Origin: Roseiarcus sp963709655
GTDB taxonomy: Bacteria; Pseudomonadota; Alphaproteobacteria; Rhizobiales; Beijerinckiaceae
Direction of reading: 5' to 3'
DNA: 64,000 nt
NCBI GenBank assembly: GCA_963709655.1
Contig: CAVPXF010000053.1
Span: 682,001 to 746,000 of the forward strand
Positions 45,513 through 53,169 of the stretch are shown here, in pieces. Numbering within the stretch: position 1 is the stretch's first letter; the number at the start of each line of letters is the position of its first letter. The notes below the pieces were generated by a model. It searched no databases and was not told the DNA's origin. It was given only the letters and a program-made list of their open reading frames with translations. A program made the position numbers and the translations under genes.

Positions 45513-45555
45513 CTTGGTCTTGGGCTTAGGCTTGATCTTGATCTCGGGCTTGAAC
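45513..45555. repeat. degenerate hexanucleotide CTTGGN run
   Basis: Seven consecutive 6-base units of the form CTTGGT, CTTGGG, CTTAGG, CTTGAT, CTTGAT, CTCGGG, CTTGAA. On the minus strand it would encode alternating Lys-Pro/Lys-Ile residues, in frame with the 62-aa gene but without a start codon. It lies in the gap between the divergent small gene and the YCII gene. Confidence 0.45.
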
Positions 45556-45670
45556 GTGGCGCCGCCAGAGCGTCAATTCTTTTTCCGCCGCCCCTTGTCG
45601 AAACGGGCGCGCCTCGACCGTCTATGTCTCGAGCGTGGCCTCGGGCCGCGCCGAATGTGGAGACAAAGTC

Positions 45671-46045
45671 ATGCAATACCTGTTGATGATCCATGGCGAC
45701 GAGAAGGCGATGCAGGCGGCGCCCAAGGAGGCGGCGGTACGGATGACGGCCGCTTACGGCGCCTACACGACGGCGTTGAAGGAGGCCGGGGCTTACGTCG
45801 GCGGCGAGCGGCTGCACCCGAGTTCGACCGCGACGGTCGTGCGCGCCAAGGACGGCAAGACCCAGGTGCTGAACGGGCCCTACGCCGAGGTCAAGGAGCA
45901 GCTCGCCGGATACTATCTGATCGAGGCCGCCGATCTCGACGCCGCGATCGGCTGGGCGGCGCGTTGTCCGGGCGCGGCGGTCGGCGCGATCGAAGTGCGG
46001 CCGATCTGGGCGATGACAGCCGGCGCTCACGCCGGTGAGGCCTGA
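45671..46045 (+). CDS. YCII-related (DGPF) protein
   Basis: 124-aa DGPF/YCII-type protein with a ferredoxin-like fold: MQYLLMIHGDEKAM at the start, then KDGKTQVLNGPYAEVKEQLAGYYLIEAADLDAAIGWAARCP, the NGPYAE(V)KE block being the family hallmark (DGPFAETKE in most members). The function is unknown, but such genes are regularly next to ECF sigma factors of the ECF42 group. That holds here: the sigma gene starts eleven bases inside this one. ATG 45671 matches the family N-terminus. Confidence 0.87.
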   Translation: MQYLLMIHGDEKAMQAAPKEAAVRMTAAYGAYTTALKEAGAYVGGERLHPSSTATVVRAKDGKTQVLNGPYAEVKEQLAGYYLIEAADLDAAIGWAARCPGAAVGAIEVRPIWAMTAGAHAGEA

Positions 46046-47281
46046 CTTTCAAACGCCGGACGCGTTGGCGCGGGCGGCCGCCGAGCGGGCGGCGCGGCAA
46101 AGCTATGGCAAGCTCGTCGCCTTTCTGGCTGCGCGCGGGCGTGACGTGGCGGGCGCGGAGGACGCGCTCGCCGACGCCTTCGCCGCGGCGCTGGCGGTCT
46201 GGCCGGTCCGCGGCGTCCCGGTCAATCCGGAAGGCTGGCTCGTCACGGCGGCGCGGCGCAAGCTCGTCGACGCCGCCCGCCGACGCCAGACCGCCGGGGA
46301 GGCGACAACCCTGCTGGCGCTGATCGCCGAGGAGATCGAAGCCGTGGACAGCGAGGCGATCCCCGACCGCCGCCTCGCCCTGATGTTCGCCTGCGCCCAC
46401 CCGGCGATCGACGAGGGGGTCCGCGCGCCCTTGATCCTGCAGACGATCCTCGGGCTCGACGCGGCCCAGATCGGCTCGGCCTTCCTGGTCTCGCCCGCCG
46501 CGATGGGCCAGCGGCTGGCGCGGGCCAAGGCGAAGATCCGGCTCGCCGGCGTGCCGTTCCGCATCCCCGAGCGCGACGAGGCGCCGGAACGGCTCGAGGC
46601 CGTGCTCGAAGCGATCTACGCCGCCTTCGCCCATGGCTGGGACGAGGCCTTTTCCGACGATCCGCGCGGCCGCGACCTGTCGGGAGAGGCGATCTGGCTC
46701 GGACGGCTGATCGTCAGTCTCGCGCCCGGCGAGCCGGAGGCGCAGGGACTCTGGCCCTGATGCTCTACGCCGACGCCCGCCGCGCCGCTCGGCGCGACAA
46801 CTCGGGCCGCTATGTTCCGCTCAGCGAACAGGACTGCTGCTTATGGGACGCCGCGGCGATCGACGAGGCCGAGCGGCTTCTTAAAACGGCGAGCGGGGCC
46901 AACGCGCCGGGCCGCTTTCAGCTCGAGGCCGCGGTGCAATCGGCCCACGTGGCACGACGGGCGACCGGCGCGACCGACTGGGAGGCGATCGGCTGGCTCT
47001 ACGACGCGCTCTATCGGATGACCGGTTCGCCGGTCGTCGCGGTCAACCGGGCGGCCGCCGTCGCCCATACGCACGGGCCGAAGGCCGGCCTCAAGCTGCT
47101 GGACGCCGTGGCTGGCGAGAAGCTGGAAGGATTCGAGCCCTACTGGGTCGCGCGGGCCGACCTCAGCGCCAGGGCCGGCGACCTCGAGGGCGCGCGCAAG
47201 GCCTACGCGCTCGCCATCGGCCTGCAGACCGACCCGGCGGCGCGCGACTTTTTGGCCGCCCGTCTCGCGGCGCTGGCCTGA
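46035..47281 (+). pseudogene. ECF42-type RNA polymerase sigma factor with TPR-like C-terminus, one-base frame break
   Basis: SigJ/ECF42-like sigma factor. The N-terminal part holds sigma region 2 (AEDALADAFAAALAVWP..NPEGWLVTAARRKLVD, about residues 38-80) and region 4 (LILQTILGLDAAQIGSAFLVSPAAMGQRLARAK, about 135-170). The long C-terminal domain, special to this group, continues with LYADARRAARRDNSGRYVPLSEQD and ends with a repeat-like QTDPAARDFLAARLAALA. The frame breaks near 46750: GLWP-stop in one frame, LMLYADARR in the next. Adding one C restores QGLLALMLYADARR and 415 aa, the family length. There is no anti-sigma gene, as expected; the C-terminal domain and the DGPF protein are thought to replace it. 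Confidence 0.82.
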
Positions 47282-47306
47282 ACGGAGCGCCGGTCGGAAC
47301 GTCCGC

Positions 47307-48302
47307 TCAACGCGCTCCGCGGTCGACGGGATAGGGGCGCCCGGCGTAGGCCTCGGGATGGTACCCCTTCTCGCCGATCAGCCTCGCCATCGGCCCGCGC
47401 AGGTCGCCCGTTTCCTTGAGGCGCGCGACGACCGCCGCAAAATCCCACCTCGGCCGCCAGCCGAGCTCGCGGCGCGCCAGCGCGTTGTCGTAGACGCGGT
47501 CGATCGAGGCGGCCATGCGCCAGCCGCGGCGGGCGTATTCGGCCTCCCACCCCCCTGCCCGCTCGGCTGCGACCGCAGCGGCGTCCGCGCGCAGTCGGGC
47601 CGCGTCGTCGCGCCGGAACGGGGTCGTCGCGCTGATCACGTAGAGGCCGAAGCCGATCGCCGGCGCGCGTTCGGCGGCCAAGAGATGGGCGTCGACCACG
47701 TCCTCGATCGCGACGCGGCGGTGGAGAAACTCGTTCGCCTTCAGATTGTCGGGGGCGAACGCCGCCCGCGCGTCCGGATCGTCGTCGGCCTCCGGAAAGA
47801 ACCGCGACGTCCTCAGCACGATCGAGGGCAGCCGCTCGTTGCGCCAAAAGAGCCGGCAGAGGTCCTCCGCCGCGGTCTTGGTGACGCCGTAGATGTTTTT
47901 CGGGACGGGGGTCACCGTCTCGTCGATCCATGCCGCGGGCGCCCCCGGCGGGGCCTTGAGCGCATCGCCGAAGGCGCTGGTCGTCGAGGTCATCACGAAG
48001 GCCTCGACGCCCGCGCGCTGCGCCTCTTCGAGCAGGATCAGCGTGCCCAGCACGTTGGTCTCGACGAACGCCTCCCGTCTATGCGTCGCGACATGCGGCT
48101 TATGCAGCGTGGCCGCGTGCAACACGCCTCGCGCGCTCCGCACGGCGCGCACAACACACGTGCGGTCCGCGAGGGAGCCGACGATGTCGGTGAACGGCCC
48201 AGGGGCGATGTCGAGCCCGAGCGCTGCGCGCCCCGCCGCTCGCAGGGTGCGCATGAGCGCTTCGCCTAGGTGCCCGGAGCTGCCGGTGACGAGAATAGAC
48301 AT
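47307..48302 (-). CDS. NAD-dependent epimerase/dehydratase family protein, full copy
   Basis: 331-aa extended short-chain dehydrogenase. The NAD motif LVTGSSGHLGEAL (residues 4-16) starts the protein, and the catalytic Ser/Tyr-xxx-Lys appear as MTSTTSAFG (about 115-123) and NIYGVTKTAAEDL (Tyr about 148, Lys about 152). The last 80 residues form the substrate-binding part, ending KGYHPEAYAGRPYPVDRG. It probably acts on a nucleotide sugar or related substrate. The ATG at 48302 fits the motif spacing; the longer reading to 48521 is not supported. A second, truncated copy lies at 49740-50483. The central two thirds of both are nearly identical. Confidence 0.85.
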   Translation of the reverse strand: MSILVTGSSGHLGEALMRTLRAAGRAALGLDIAPGPFTDIVGSLADRTCVVRAVRSARGVLHAATLHKPHVATHRREAFVETNVLGTLILLEEAQRAGVEAFVMTSTTSAFGDALKAPPGAPAAWIDETVTPVPKNIYGVTKTAAEDLCRLFWRNERLPSIVLRTSRFFPEADDDPDARAAFAPDNLKANEFLHRRVAIEDVVDAHLLAAERAPAIGFGLYVISATTPFRRDDAARLRADAAAVAAERAGGWEAEYARRGWRMAASIDRVYDNALARRELGWRPRWDFAAVVARLKETGDLRGPMARLIGEKGYHPEAYAGRPYPVDRGAR

Positions 48303-48696
48303 AGTCGCAACAACATTTCGATGCGCCGAGTCAGGCCGCCGACAGTTCTCTATCACGTCTGCCGATTGGAGCGATCGGAGCCTCGTCGGGCGGACCAACC
48401 CTGGCATTCCCGCGTTGTCGGCGTGCTTTGCTTCCGCTTCCCACTGCGTCACCGGCTCGCGCTTGGCCGAGGTGTCAGAAAGGCGCGCGACGCCTGGCGA
48501 CCAGTTCGCTCCAGCGCCCATTGCCGCATGGCCGCGGTCGTATCGTCTACGATAAGCAGCGTCAGGCGACTGCCGCCATTGCCGGAGTTTACAGATTTAA
48601 CTCTCGTGCTATCGTCCCGGCTTGCGCATTAACCCCATACTCTGACTGGAAGACTTTTTGCCATAATTGCACATTTTTTGATTCCTGTGACTTGGG
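48303..48696. other. intergenic region between epimerase and PEP-CTERM gene
   Basis: About 390 bases, upstream of both divergent genes. The half near 48600-48700 is distinctly AT-richer than the surroundings (GCCATAATTGCACATTTTTT). No gene is supported in it. Confidence 0.4.
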
Positions 48697-48725
48697 TTGA
48701 CCGTGACACGAACCTAGTTTACTTT
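48697..48725 (+). promoter_or_regulatory. candidate promoter of PEP-CTERM gene
   Basis: TTGACC (48697-48702), a 17-base spacer, and TACTTT (48720-48725), placed about 65 bases before the ATG at 48791. It lies in the local AT-rich stretch. Confidence 0.35.
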
Positions 48726-48790
48726 CCATATACGCAACGTCATGCAAGGTGTGCTGCTGACGTTGTAAACTCTGATTGAAGGGGTATCGT

Positions 48791-49415
48791 ATGACGTTCC
48801 CGAGAAATCTTGGCATGCGGCGTTCTCGCCGCAAGTGCTGTCAGTTGCGCGACGGCAGCAGACGCCGCGGTCGTCTTCTCCGACAACTTCAACTCCTATG
48901 CCTATATGCTGAATTGGGTCCCGCCGTCGTCTCTCTGGACCGTCCCGTCCGGTTCGGTCGACCTTATCGGTCAAACGACGACGACGACCGACTTCAACTT
49001 CTACCCCGGCAAAGGGGGATATGTGGACCTCGACGGCTCGACGGGCGCTGCCGGCACGCTGGAAACGGCGCCTGCTTTCGGCGCCGGCACGTACACCCTG
49101 ACGTTCGATCTGGGCGGTAACGCGCGTGGCGATGTGGCCAAAACAACGACGATCTCGCTCGGCGACTGGTCGACGGCGATCACGCTGGCGTCGAGTGCCG
49201 CATACACGCTCTATACCTACACTTTCTCGACGACTGGCGGCCACCTGGAGTTCGCGGACAATAGCGTCGGCAACCAGAACATTGGCAACGTCCTCGACAA
49301 CGTCACTCTTGCAATACCGGAGGTCTCGACCTGGGGTATGATGGCCCTCGGCTTCGCCGGCCTCGGACTTGTCGCGTCGAATCGAGGTCGGAAGGCGACC
49401 GCCGCGTTGGGCTAG
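48791..49415 (+). CDS. PEP-CTERM sorting-domain exported protein, frame slip in signal peptide
   Basis: Secreted beta-rich protein with a C-terminal sorting tail: IPEVSTWGMMALGFAGLGLV followed by a basic end (ASNRGRKA), the PEP-CTERM variant seen in alphaproteobacteria (PEP-like motif, membrane helix, basic residues). The mature part (VVFSDNFNSYAYMLNWVPP..GYVDLDGSTGAAGTLETAP) resembles secreted choice-of-anchor domains. ATG 48791 with GAAGGGG at 48778-48784 is the natural start (MTFPRNL), but the signal-peptide core GVLAASAVSCATAADA lies in the frame that opens at 48810. One extra base near 48805-48809 explains this, giving 207 aa. No exosortase is in the window. It lies between two copies of the epimerase gene. 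Confidence 0.75.
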
Positions 49416-49435
49416 TCCTGCGCAATATGGAGACT

Positions 49436-49459
49436 GGCGGCCGCCAACGGGCGGCCGCC
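49436..49459 (+). terminator. terminator-like hairpin after the PEP-CTERM gene
   Basis: GGCGGCCGCC (49436-49445), loop AACG, GGCGGCCGCC (49450-49459): perfect 10-base arms, each itself palindromic, twenty bases beyond the stop codon. A short TCGCCGTTT follows. The rest of the gap to 49739 shows nothing else. Confidence 0.6.
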
Positions 49460-49739
49460 TCGCCGTTTGAGCGGCAAGCCGCGGCGGACGTGCGGCGCCC
49501 GCATCGATGCAAGCGACGGCTTTCACGCCGCCCTCATGAGCCGGATTCAAGTCGGACCGCGGGATTTCCCGGCGATGCGGTGGCGATTCGGGTGCAACAG
49601 GTCGGACCGGATCGCCCGGAAGTTGGCGTTCGTTTGAGCGAATTAGCCCTTTCCGCCCGCCTGAGCGACGATCCGCCTTGCGGCGCTTCCATTTAGCGGG
49701 TAGCGCTTCAGTTCGAAGCCCTCGGGCTTCGGCGCTGCG

Positions 49740-50483
49740 CTACGGCGGTGTGGGCCTGCCGGCGTCCGAGCGCAGCCGAGCCGCGTCGTCGCGCCGGAAC
49801 GGGGTCGTCGCGCTGATCACGTAGCGGCCGAAGCCGATCGGCGGCGCGCGTTCGGCAGCCAGGAGATGGGCGTCGACCACGTCGTCGATCGCCACGCGGC
49901 GGTAGAGGAACTCGTTCGCCTTCAGATTGTCGGGGGCGAACGCCGCCCGCGCGTCCGGATCGTCGTCGGCCTCCGGAAAGAACCGCGACGTCCTCAGCAC
50001 GATCGAGGGCAGCCGCTCGTTGCGCCAAAAGAGCCGGCAGAGGTCCTCCGCCGCCGCCTTGGTGACGCCGTAGATATTTTTCGGGACGGGCGTCACCGTC
50101 TCGTCGATCCACGCCGCGGGCGCCCCGGGCGGGGCCTTGAGCGCATCGCCGAAGGCGCTGGTCGTCGAGGTCATCACGAAGTCCTCGACGCCCGCGCGCT
50201 GCGCCTCCTCGAGCAGGATCAGCGTGCCCAGCACGTTGGTCTCGACGAACGCCTCCCGTCCATGCGTCGCGACATGCGGCTTATGCAGGGTGGCCGCGTG
50301 CAGGACCGTCCGCACGCCCGCCATCGCCCGGGCGACGACGGCGCGGTCGGCGATCGAGCCGACGATGTCGGTGAAGGGCGAGGGCAGCACGTCGAACCCA
50401 AGCACGGATCGGCCCTGGGCGCGAAGCGTCCGCACGAGCGCCTCGCCCAGATGACCCGAGCTTCCTGTGACAAGAAGGGTCAT
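49740..50483 (-). pseudogene. truncated second copy of the epimerase gene
   Basis: Open frame of 247 codons matching the first three quarters of the 47307-48302 gene. The NAD motif (LLVTGSSGHLGEAL) and catalytic NIYGVTKAAAEDL are kept. Matching stops after DDAARLRSDA (near 49765), so about 80 C-terminal residues including the substrate part are missing and replaced by GRPTPP. By eye the first 60 residues are about 68 percent identical to the other copy, while the next 195 are about 96 percent identical, a mosaic typical of gene conversion. Its ATG overlaps the hepT stop (ATGA), so it is translated with the toxin operon. It may be a remnant or a shortened functional protein. Confidence 0.72.
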
Positions 50484-50845
50484 GAGACGACCGGGTCCCC
50501 AAGCGCCCGCAATTCCTCCTCAACGACCGACAAGAGCGGGGCAAGATGCATGCGCGCCGTGATCCACACGCGATGTTCCTGGACATCCTCATAATCGTGC
50601 CGATACACGTTTCCCGCTCCGGCAATGTCCGTCCATGGAATCTCCGGATGTCGCCTCTTGATCGCGGCAGGAAGCCGCCGCGAGGCTTCGGAGATAATTT
50701 CGAGCGCACGGGTCGTTGCGTAGAACAGGGTGCGCGATTGCTTGAACCCGTCGTAAGCCACGTCCGAAAGCAACTGCTGCGTGTAGATGATGTTGTCCCG
50801 GATATGCAGAAGGCGCCCTTTGGCGTCTGTCGGTTTAGAAGGCAT
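50480..50845 (-). CDS. hepT: HepT-like ribonuclease toxin (DUF86)
   Basis: 121-aa HEPN-fold toxin of the MntA/HepT (type VII) system. The helical protein starts MPSKPTDAKGRLLHIRDNI and carries the HEPN active-site block AGAGNVYRHDYEDVQEHRVW (about residues 77-96), with the HxY of the RNase motif whose Tyr is the target of AMPylation by MntA. It overlaps the mntA 3' end by eleven bases and the truncated epimerase start by four bases, so all three are translationally coupled on the minus strand. The partner mntA carries a frame break, which would be toxic if real and the toxin active. Confidence 0.85.
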   Translation of the reverse strand: MPSKPTDAKGRLLHIRDNIIYTQQLLSDVAYDGFKQSRTLFYATTRALEIISEASRRLPAAIKRRHPEIPWTDIAGAGNVYRHDYEDVQEHRVWITARMHLAPLLSVVEEELRALGDPVVS

Positions 50846-51130
50846 ACATGGCGTCGCCTTCAGCGGGAGGGCGGACGTACGGCTTCAAGGCCCCGCGATC
50901 GATCACGTCCACCGACCCCTCGAAGAGGCTCGCGATATAGCGCTTGATCCCGGCGTATTCCCACACGCCGACAGGCGCCCGGGATCGATGTCGATCATGA
51001 TGTCGATGTCGCTGTCGCGCCGTTCTTCGCCGCGCGCGCGCGAGCCAAATAGCGCCGCATGCGTCACGCCGCGCGCCTTCAGGGCGGCCTCGTTCTCGCG
51101 CAGCCGGTCGATGATGTCCTGGCGGTTCAT
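50835..51130 (-). pseudogene. mntA: MntA-like nucleotidyltransferase antitoxin, one-base frame break
   Basis: Minimal nucleotidyltransferase that neutralises HepT by AMPylation. The hallmark GSRARGEERRDSDIDIMID (about residues 28-46) holds the GSxxRG and DxD metal motifs. The frame breaks near 50980: as read it continues PGRLSACGNT, while the conserved APVGVWEYAGIKRYIASLFE and the terminal GDAMYAF-stop lie in another frame. One base missing from a G-run restores 98 aa, ending at the TAA 50835-50837, inside the hepT start. The start MNRQDIIDRL at 51130 follows GGAG. A homopolymer sequencing error is more likely than loss, since hepT looks intact. Confidence 0.82.
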
Positions 51131-51341
51131 AGGGCCAGCTCCGCTGACCATTATGCCGTAGGAATCTGAAACAGCATAGTTGCTTTATCGATCCCAGGTC
51201 CGCCCCGATCTCCTCATCTCTGTCCCTGCCGGCTGCGCGTCGCGCCCAGTCTCATGAGCCGTTTCGCGCGCCGGGTGGTGGTCCGGACCGATCATGGCCG
51301 CAGCGGGACGCGACCATCCCAGCGGCCGGATCTGCCCCAGG

Positions 51342-52457
51342 CTAAAGCTGCTCGAACCCGATCTTGCCGTCGGGCTCCTTCTTCCAGACGTACCAGACGT
51401 AATCGACCGTCGTGCGGTCGCCTTTCTTGTCGAAGGAAATGTCGCCGATCACCGTGTGGAACGGCATGCCCGAATGCATGACTTCGGCGACCTTGTTCGG
51501 ATCGAGCGAGTTCGCCTTCTCGGCCGCCTGCTTGATGATCTGGACGCCGGCGTAGGAGTAGAGCGTGTATCCCTGCGGATCGAAGCCCTTCGCCTTGAAC
51601 GACGCCACCGCTTCCTTCGCGTTCGGGTTCTTGCGCGGCTCGGGTCCGAAGGTCATCAGCGTGCCCTCGACGCCGGGGCCGCCGATCTGGGCGAACTCCG
51701 AATCGGTGATGCCGTCGCCGGAGATCATGACCGTGCTCATCCCCTGGTCGCGCATCTGGCGCAGGATCAGGCCGCCTTCGGTGTGCAGGCCGCCCCACAT
51801 CAGGTAGTCGGCGCCCAATTCCTTGATCTTCGACACGATCGCCGAATAGTCCTTTTCTCCGGTGTTGACGCCTTCGTAGAGAACCTCGGTGACGCCGAAC
51901 TTGTGCATGTTGTCGCGCGCAGCGTCCGCGAGGCCCTTGCCGTAGGTCGTCTTGTCGTGGACGATGGCGATCTTCTTGCCCTTCAGCTTGTCTCGCGCGA
52001 ATTCGGCCCACACGAGGCCCTGCTGGTCGTCGCGCCCGCAGGTCCGGAAGGCGTCCCAAAGCTTGCGATCCGTCACCTTCGGGTTGGTCGCCGACGGGGT
52101 AATGAACAGGATGCCGTTCTCGGAATAGACGTCGGAGGCCGGAATGGTCACGCCCGAATTGAAATGGCCCAGGACGAACTTGACGCCGTCGCCGACGAAC
52201 TTGTTGGCGACCGAGACGCCTTGCTTCGGATCCGAGACGTCGTCGCCCGGCTCGACCTCCAGCTTCTGGCCCAATATGCCCCCGCTCTTGTTGATGTCCT
52301 CGACGGCCTGTTGGACTCCCTGGGTCAGCTGGGCGCCGAACGCGGCGTTTGCGCCGGTAATCGGCCCCGCGACGCCGATCTTGACCTGCGCCCGAGCGGC
52401 GCCTGCCAGCGCGAGCGATAGCGCAATCGAAACGAGCATGATGGAACGAGCGCGCAT
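51342..52457 (-). CDS. livK: branched-chain amino-acid ABC transporter substrate-binding protein
   Basis: 371-aa periplasmic binding protein of the LivJ/LivK type (Peripla_BP_6). Signal peptide IMLVSIALSLALAGAARAQ (residues 6-24), then the family start VKIGVAGPITGANAAFGAQL, ITPSATNPKVTD, and the hinge block VAIVHDKTTYGKG-like IAIVHDKTTYGKGLAD. The C-terminal part has YVWYVWKKEPDGKIG. AGGAGG lies five bases before the ATG. The actual ligand may be a branched-chain amino acid or another amide or amino acid. It is divergent from the CGNR regulator and the LivH permease gene; LivM, LivG and LivF are not in the window. Confidence 0.9.
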   Translation of the reverse strand: MRARSIMLVSIALSLALAGAARAQVKIGVAGPITGANAAFGAQLTQGVQQAVEDINKSGGILGQKLEVEPGDDVSDPKQGVSVANKFVGDGVKFVLGHFNSGVTIPASDVYSENGILFITPSATNPKVTDRKLWDAFRTCGRDDQQGLVWAEFARDKLKGKKIAIVHDKTTYGKGLADAARDNMHKFGVTEVLYEGVNTGEKDYSAIVSKIKELGADYLMWGGLHTEGGLILRQMRDQGMSTVMISGDGITDSEFAQIGGPGVEGTLMTFGPEPRKNPNAKEAVASFKAKGFDPQGYTLYSYAGVQIIKQAAEKANSLDPNKVAEVMHSGMPFHTVIGDISFDKKGDRTTVDYVWYVWKKEPDGKIGFEQL

Positions 52458-52495
52458 TGTAACCTCCTATACCCATTTGTCAGGTTAGCTTGTCG

Positions 52496-52523
52496 AAACT
52501 AGCACGCACGTATAACTTGTAAA
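52496..52523 (-). promoter_or_regulatory. candidate livK promoter
   Basis: Minus strand: TTTACA (52523-52518), a 16-base spacer, TAGTTT (52501-52496), about 39 bases before the livK ATG. The 73-base gap also serves the divergent CGNR gene. It contains TTGTCA near 52477 and TGACAG near 52534 as a possible inverted operator pair. Confidence 0.35.
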
Positions 52524-52530
52524 GCGACGA

Positions 52531-53169
52531 ATGACAGTTAGCGCTCCTCTGCTTCCCCCGTCGCGCGCCGCGTCGCTGCCCCTCGTCGGCGGCTCGCTTG
52601 CGCTCGATTTCGCCAACACCGAGTCCGGCCGCGGGACCGACTTGCATCAAAACCATCTGCGCGACGCCGAGAACGTCGCGGACTGGATCGCCCACGCGTC
52701 CGCCGCGCCTGCGGAGGAGATCGAGCGCCTTCGCGCGGAGCTTGCGGAGAACCCCGGGCGCGGCGAGAGGCTCCTCGCCTCCGCGCTCGCCTTGCGCTCG
52801 GCGATCCAGGACGTGGGCTCGGCGATCGCCGCCGGCGCGACGCCGCCCGACGCCGCCCTCAGAGATCTCTCGATCCTGCACGCGCGCTTCCTGTCGTGCG
52901 CGACGCTCGTCGCCGACGGGCGCGTCTGCCGATGGGTCTGGAGCGTCGAGGTCGCGCCGGTCGAGGCGGCGCTCGGCCCGATTGCGCTCGCCGCCGTCAG
53001 GCTGTTCACCGAGGGCGACGTCTCCCGCATCAAACGCTGCGACGGCCATGCCTGCGGCTGGCTCTTTTGCGACACGACCAAGAACAATCGCCGACGGTGG
53101 TGCGAGATGGAGGTCTGCGGCAATCGCGCCAAGCAGAAGCGGCTCGCGGCGCGAAGGCGAGCCGGATGA
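52531..53169 (+). CDS. CGNR zinc-finger / ABATE-domain regulator
   Basis: 212-aa putative transcriptional regulator. The N-terminal stress-induced ABATE domain (PLVGGSLALDFANTESGRG, about residues 17-35) is followed by helices, and the C-terminal zinc finger has CDGHACGWLFCDTTKNNRRRWCEMEVCGNRAK (about 171-203, read in two blocks), with the Cys pairs and the CGNR signature complete. Such proteins often regulate neighbouring transport genes. Here it is divergent from livK by 73 bases and its stop overlaps the LivH start (ATGA), so local control of amino-acid uptake is a reasonable inference. Confidence 0.87.
   Translation: MTVSAPLLPPSRAASLPLVGGSLALDFANTESGRGTDLHQNHLRDAENVADWIAHASAAPAEEIERLRAELAENPGRGERLLASALALRSAIQDVGSAIAAGATPPDAALRDLSILHARFLSCATLVADGRVCRWVWSVEVAPVEAALGPIALAAVRLFTEGDVSRIKRCDGHACGWLFCDTTKNNRRRWCEMEVCGNRAKQKRLAARRRAG

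Noticed and set aside
47307..50483. Composite transposon bounded by the epimerase copies
   Set aside because: The repeats are coding paralogues with uneven identity and no transposase, inverted ends or target duplications, so mobility is not supported.
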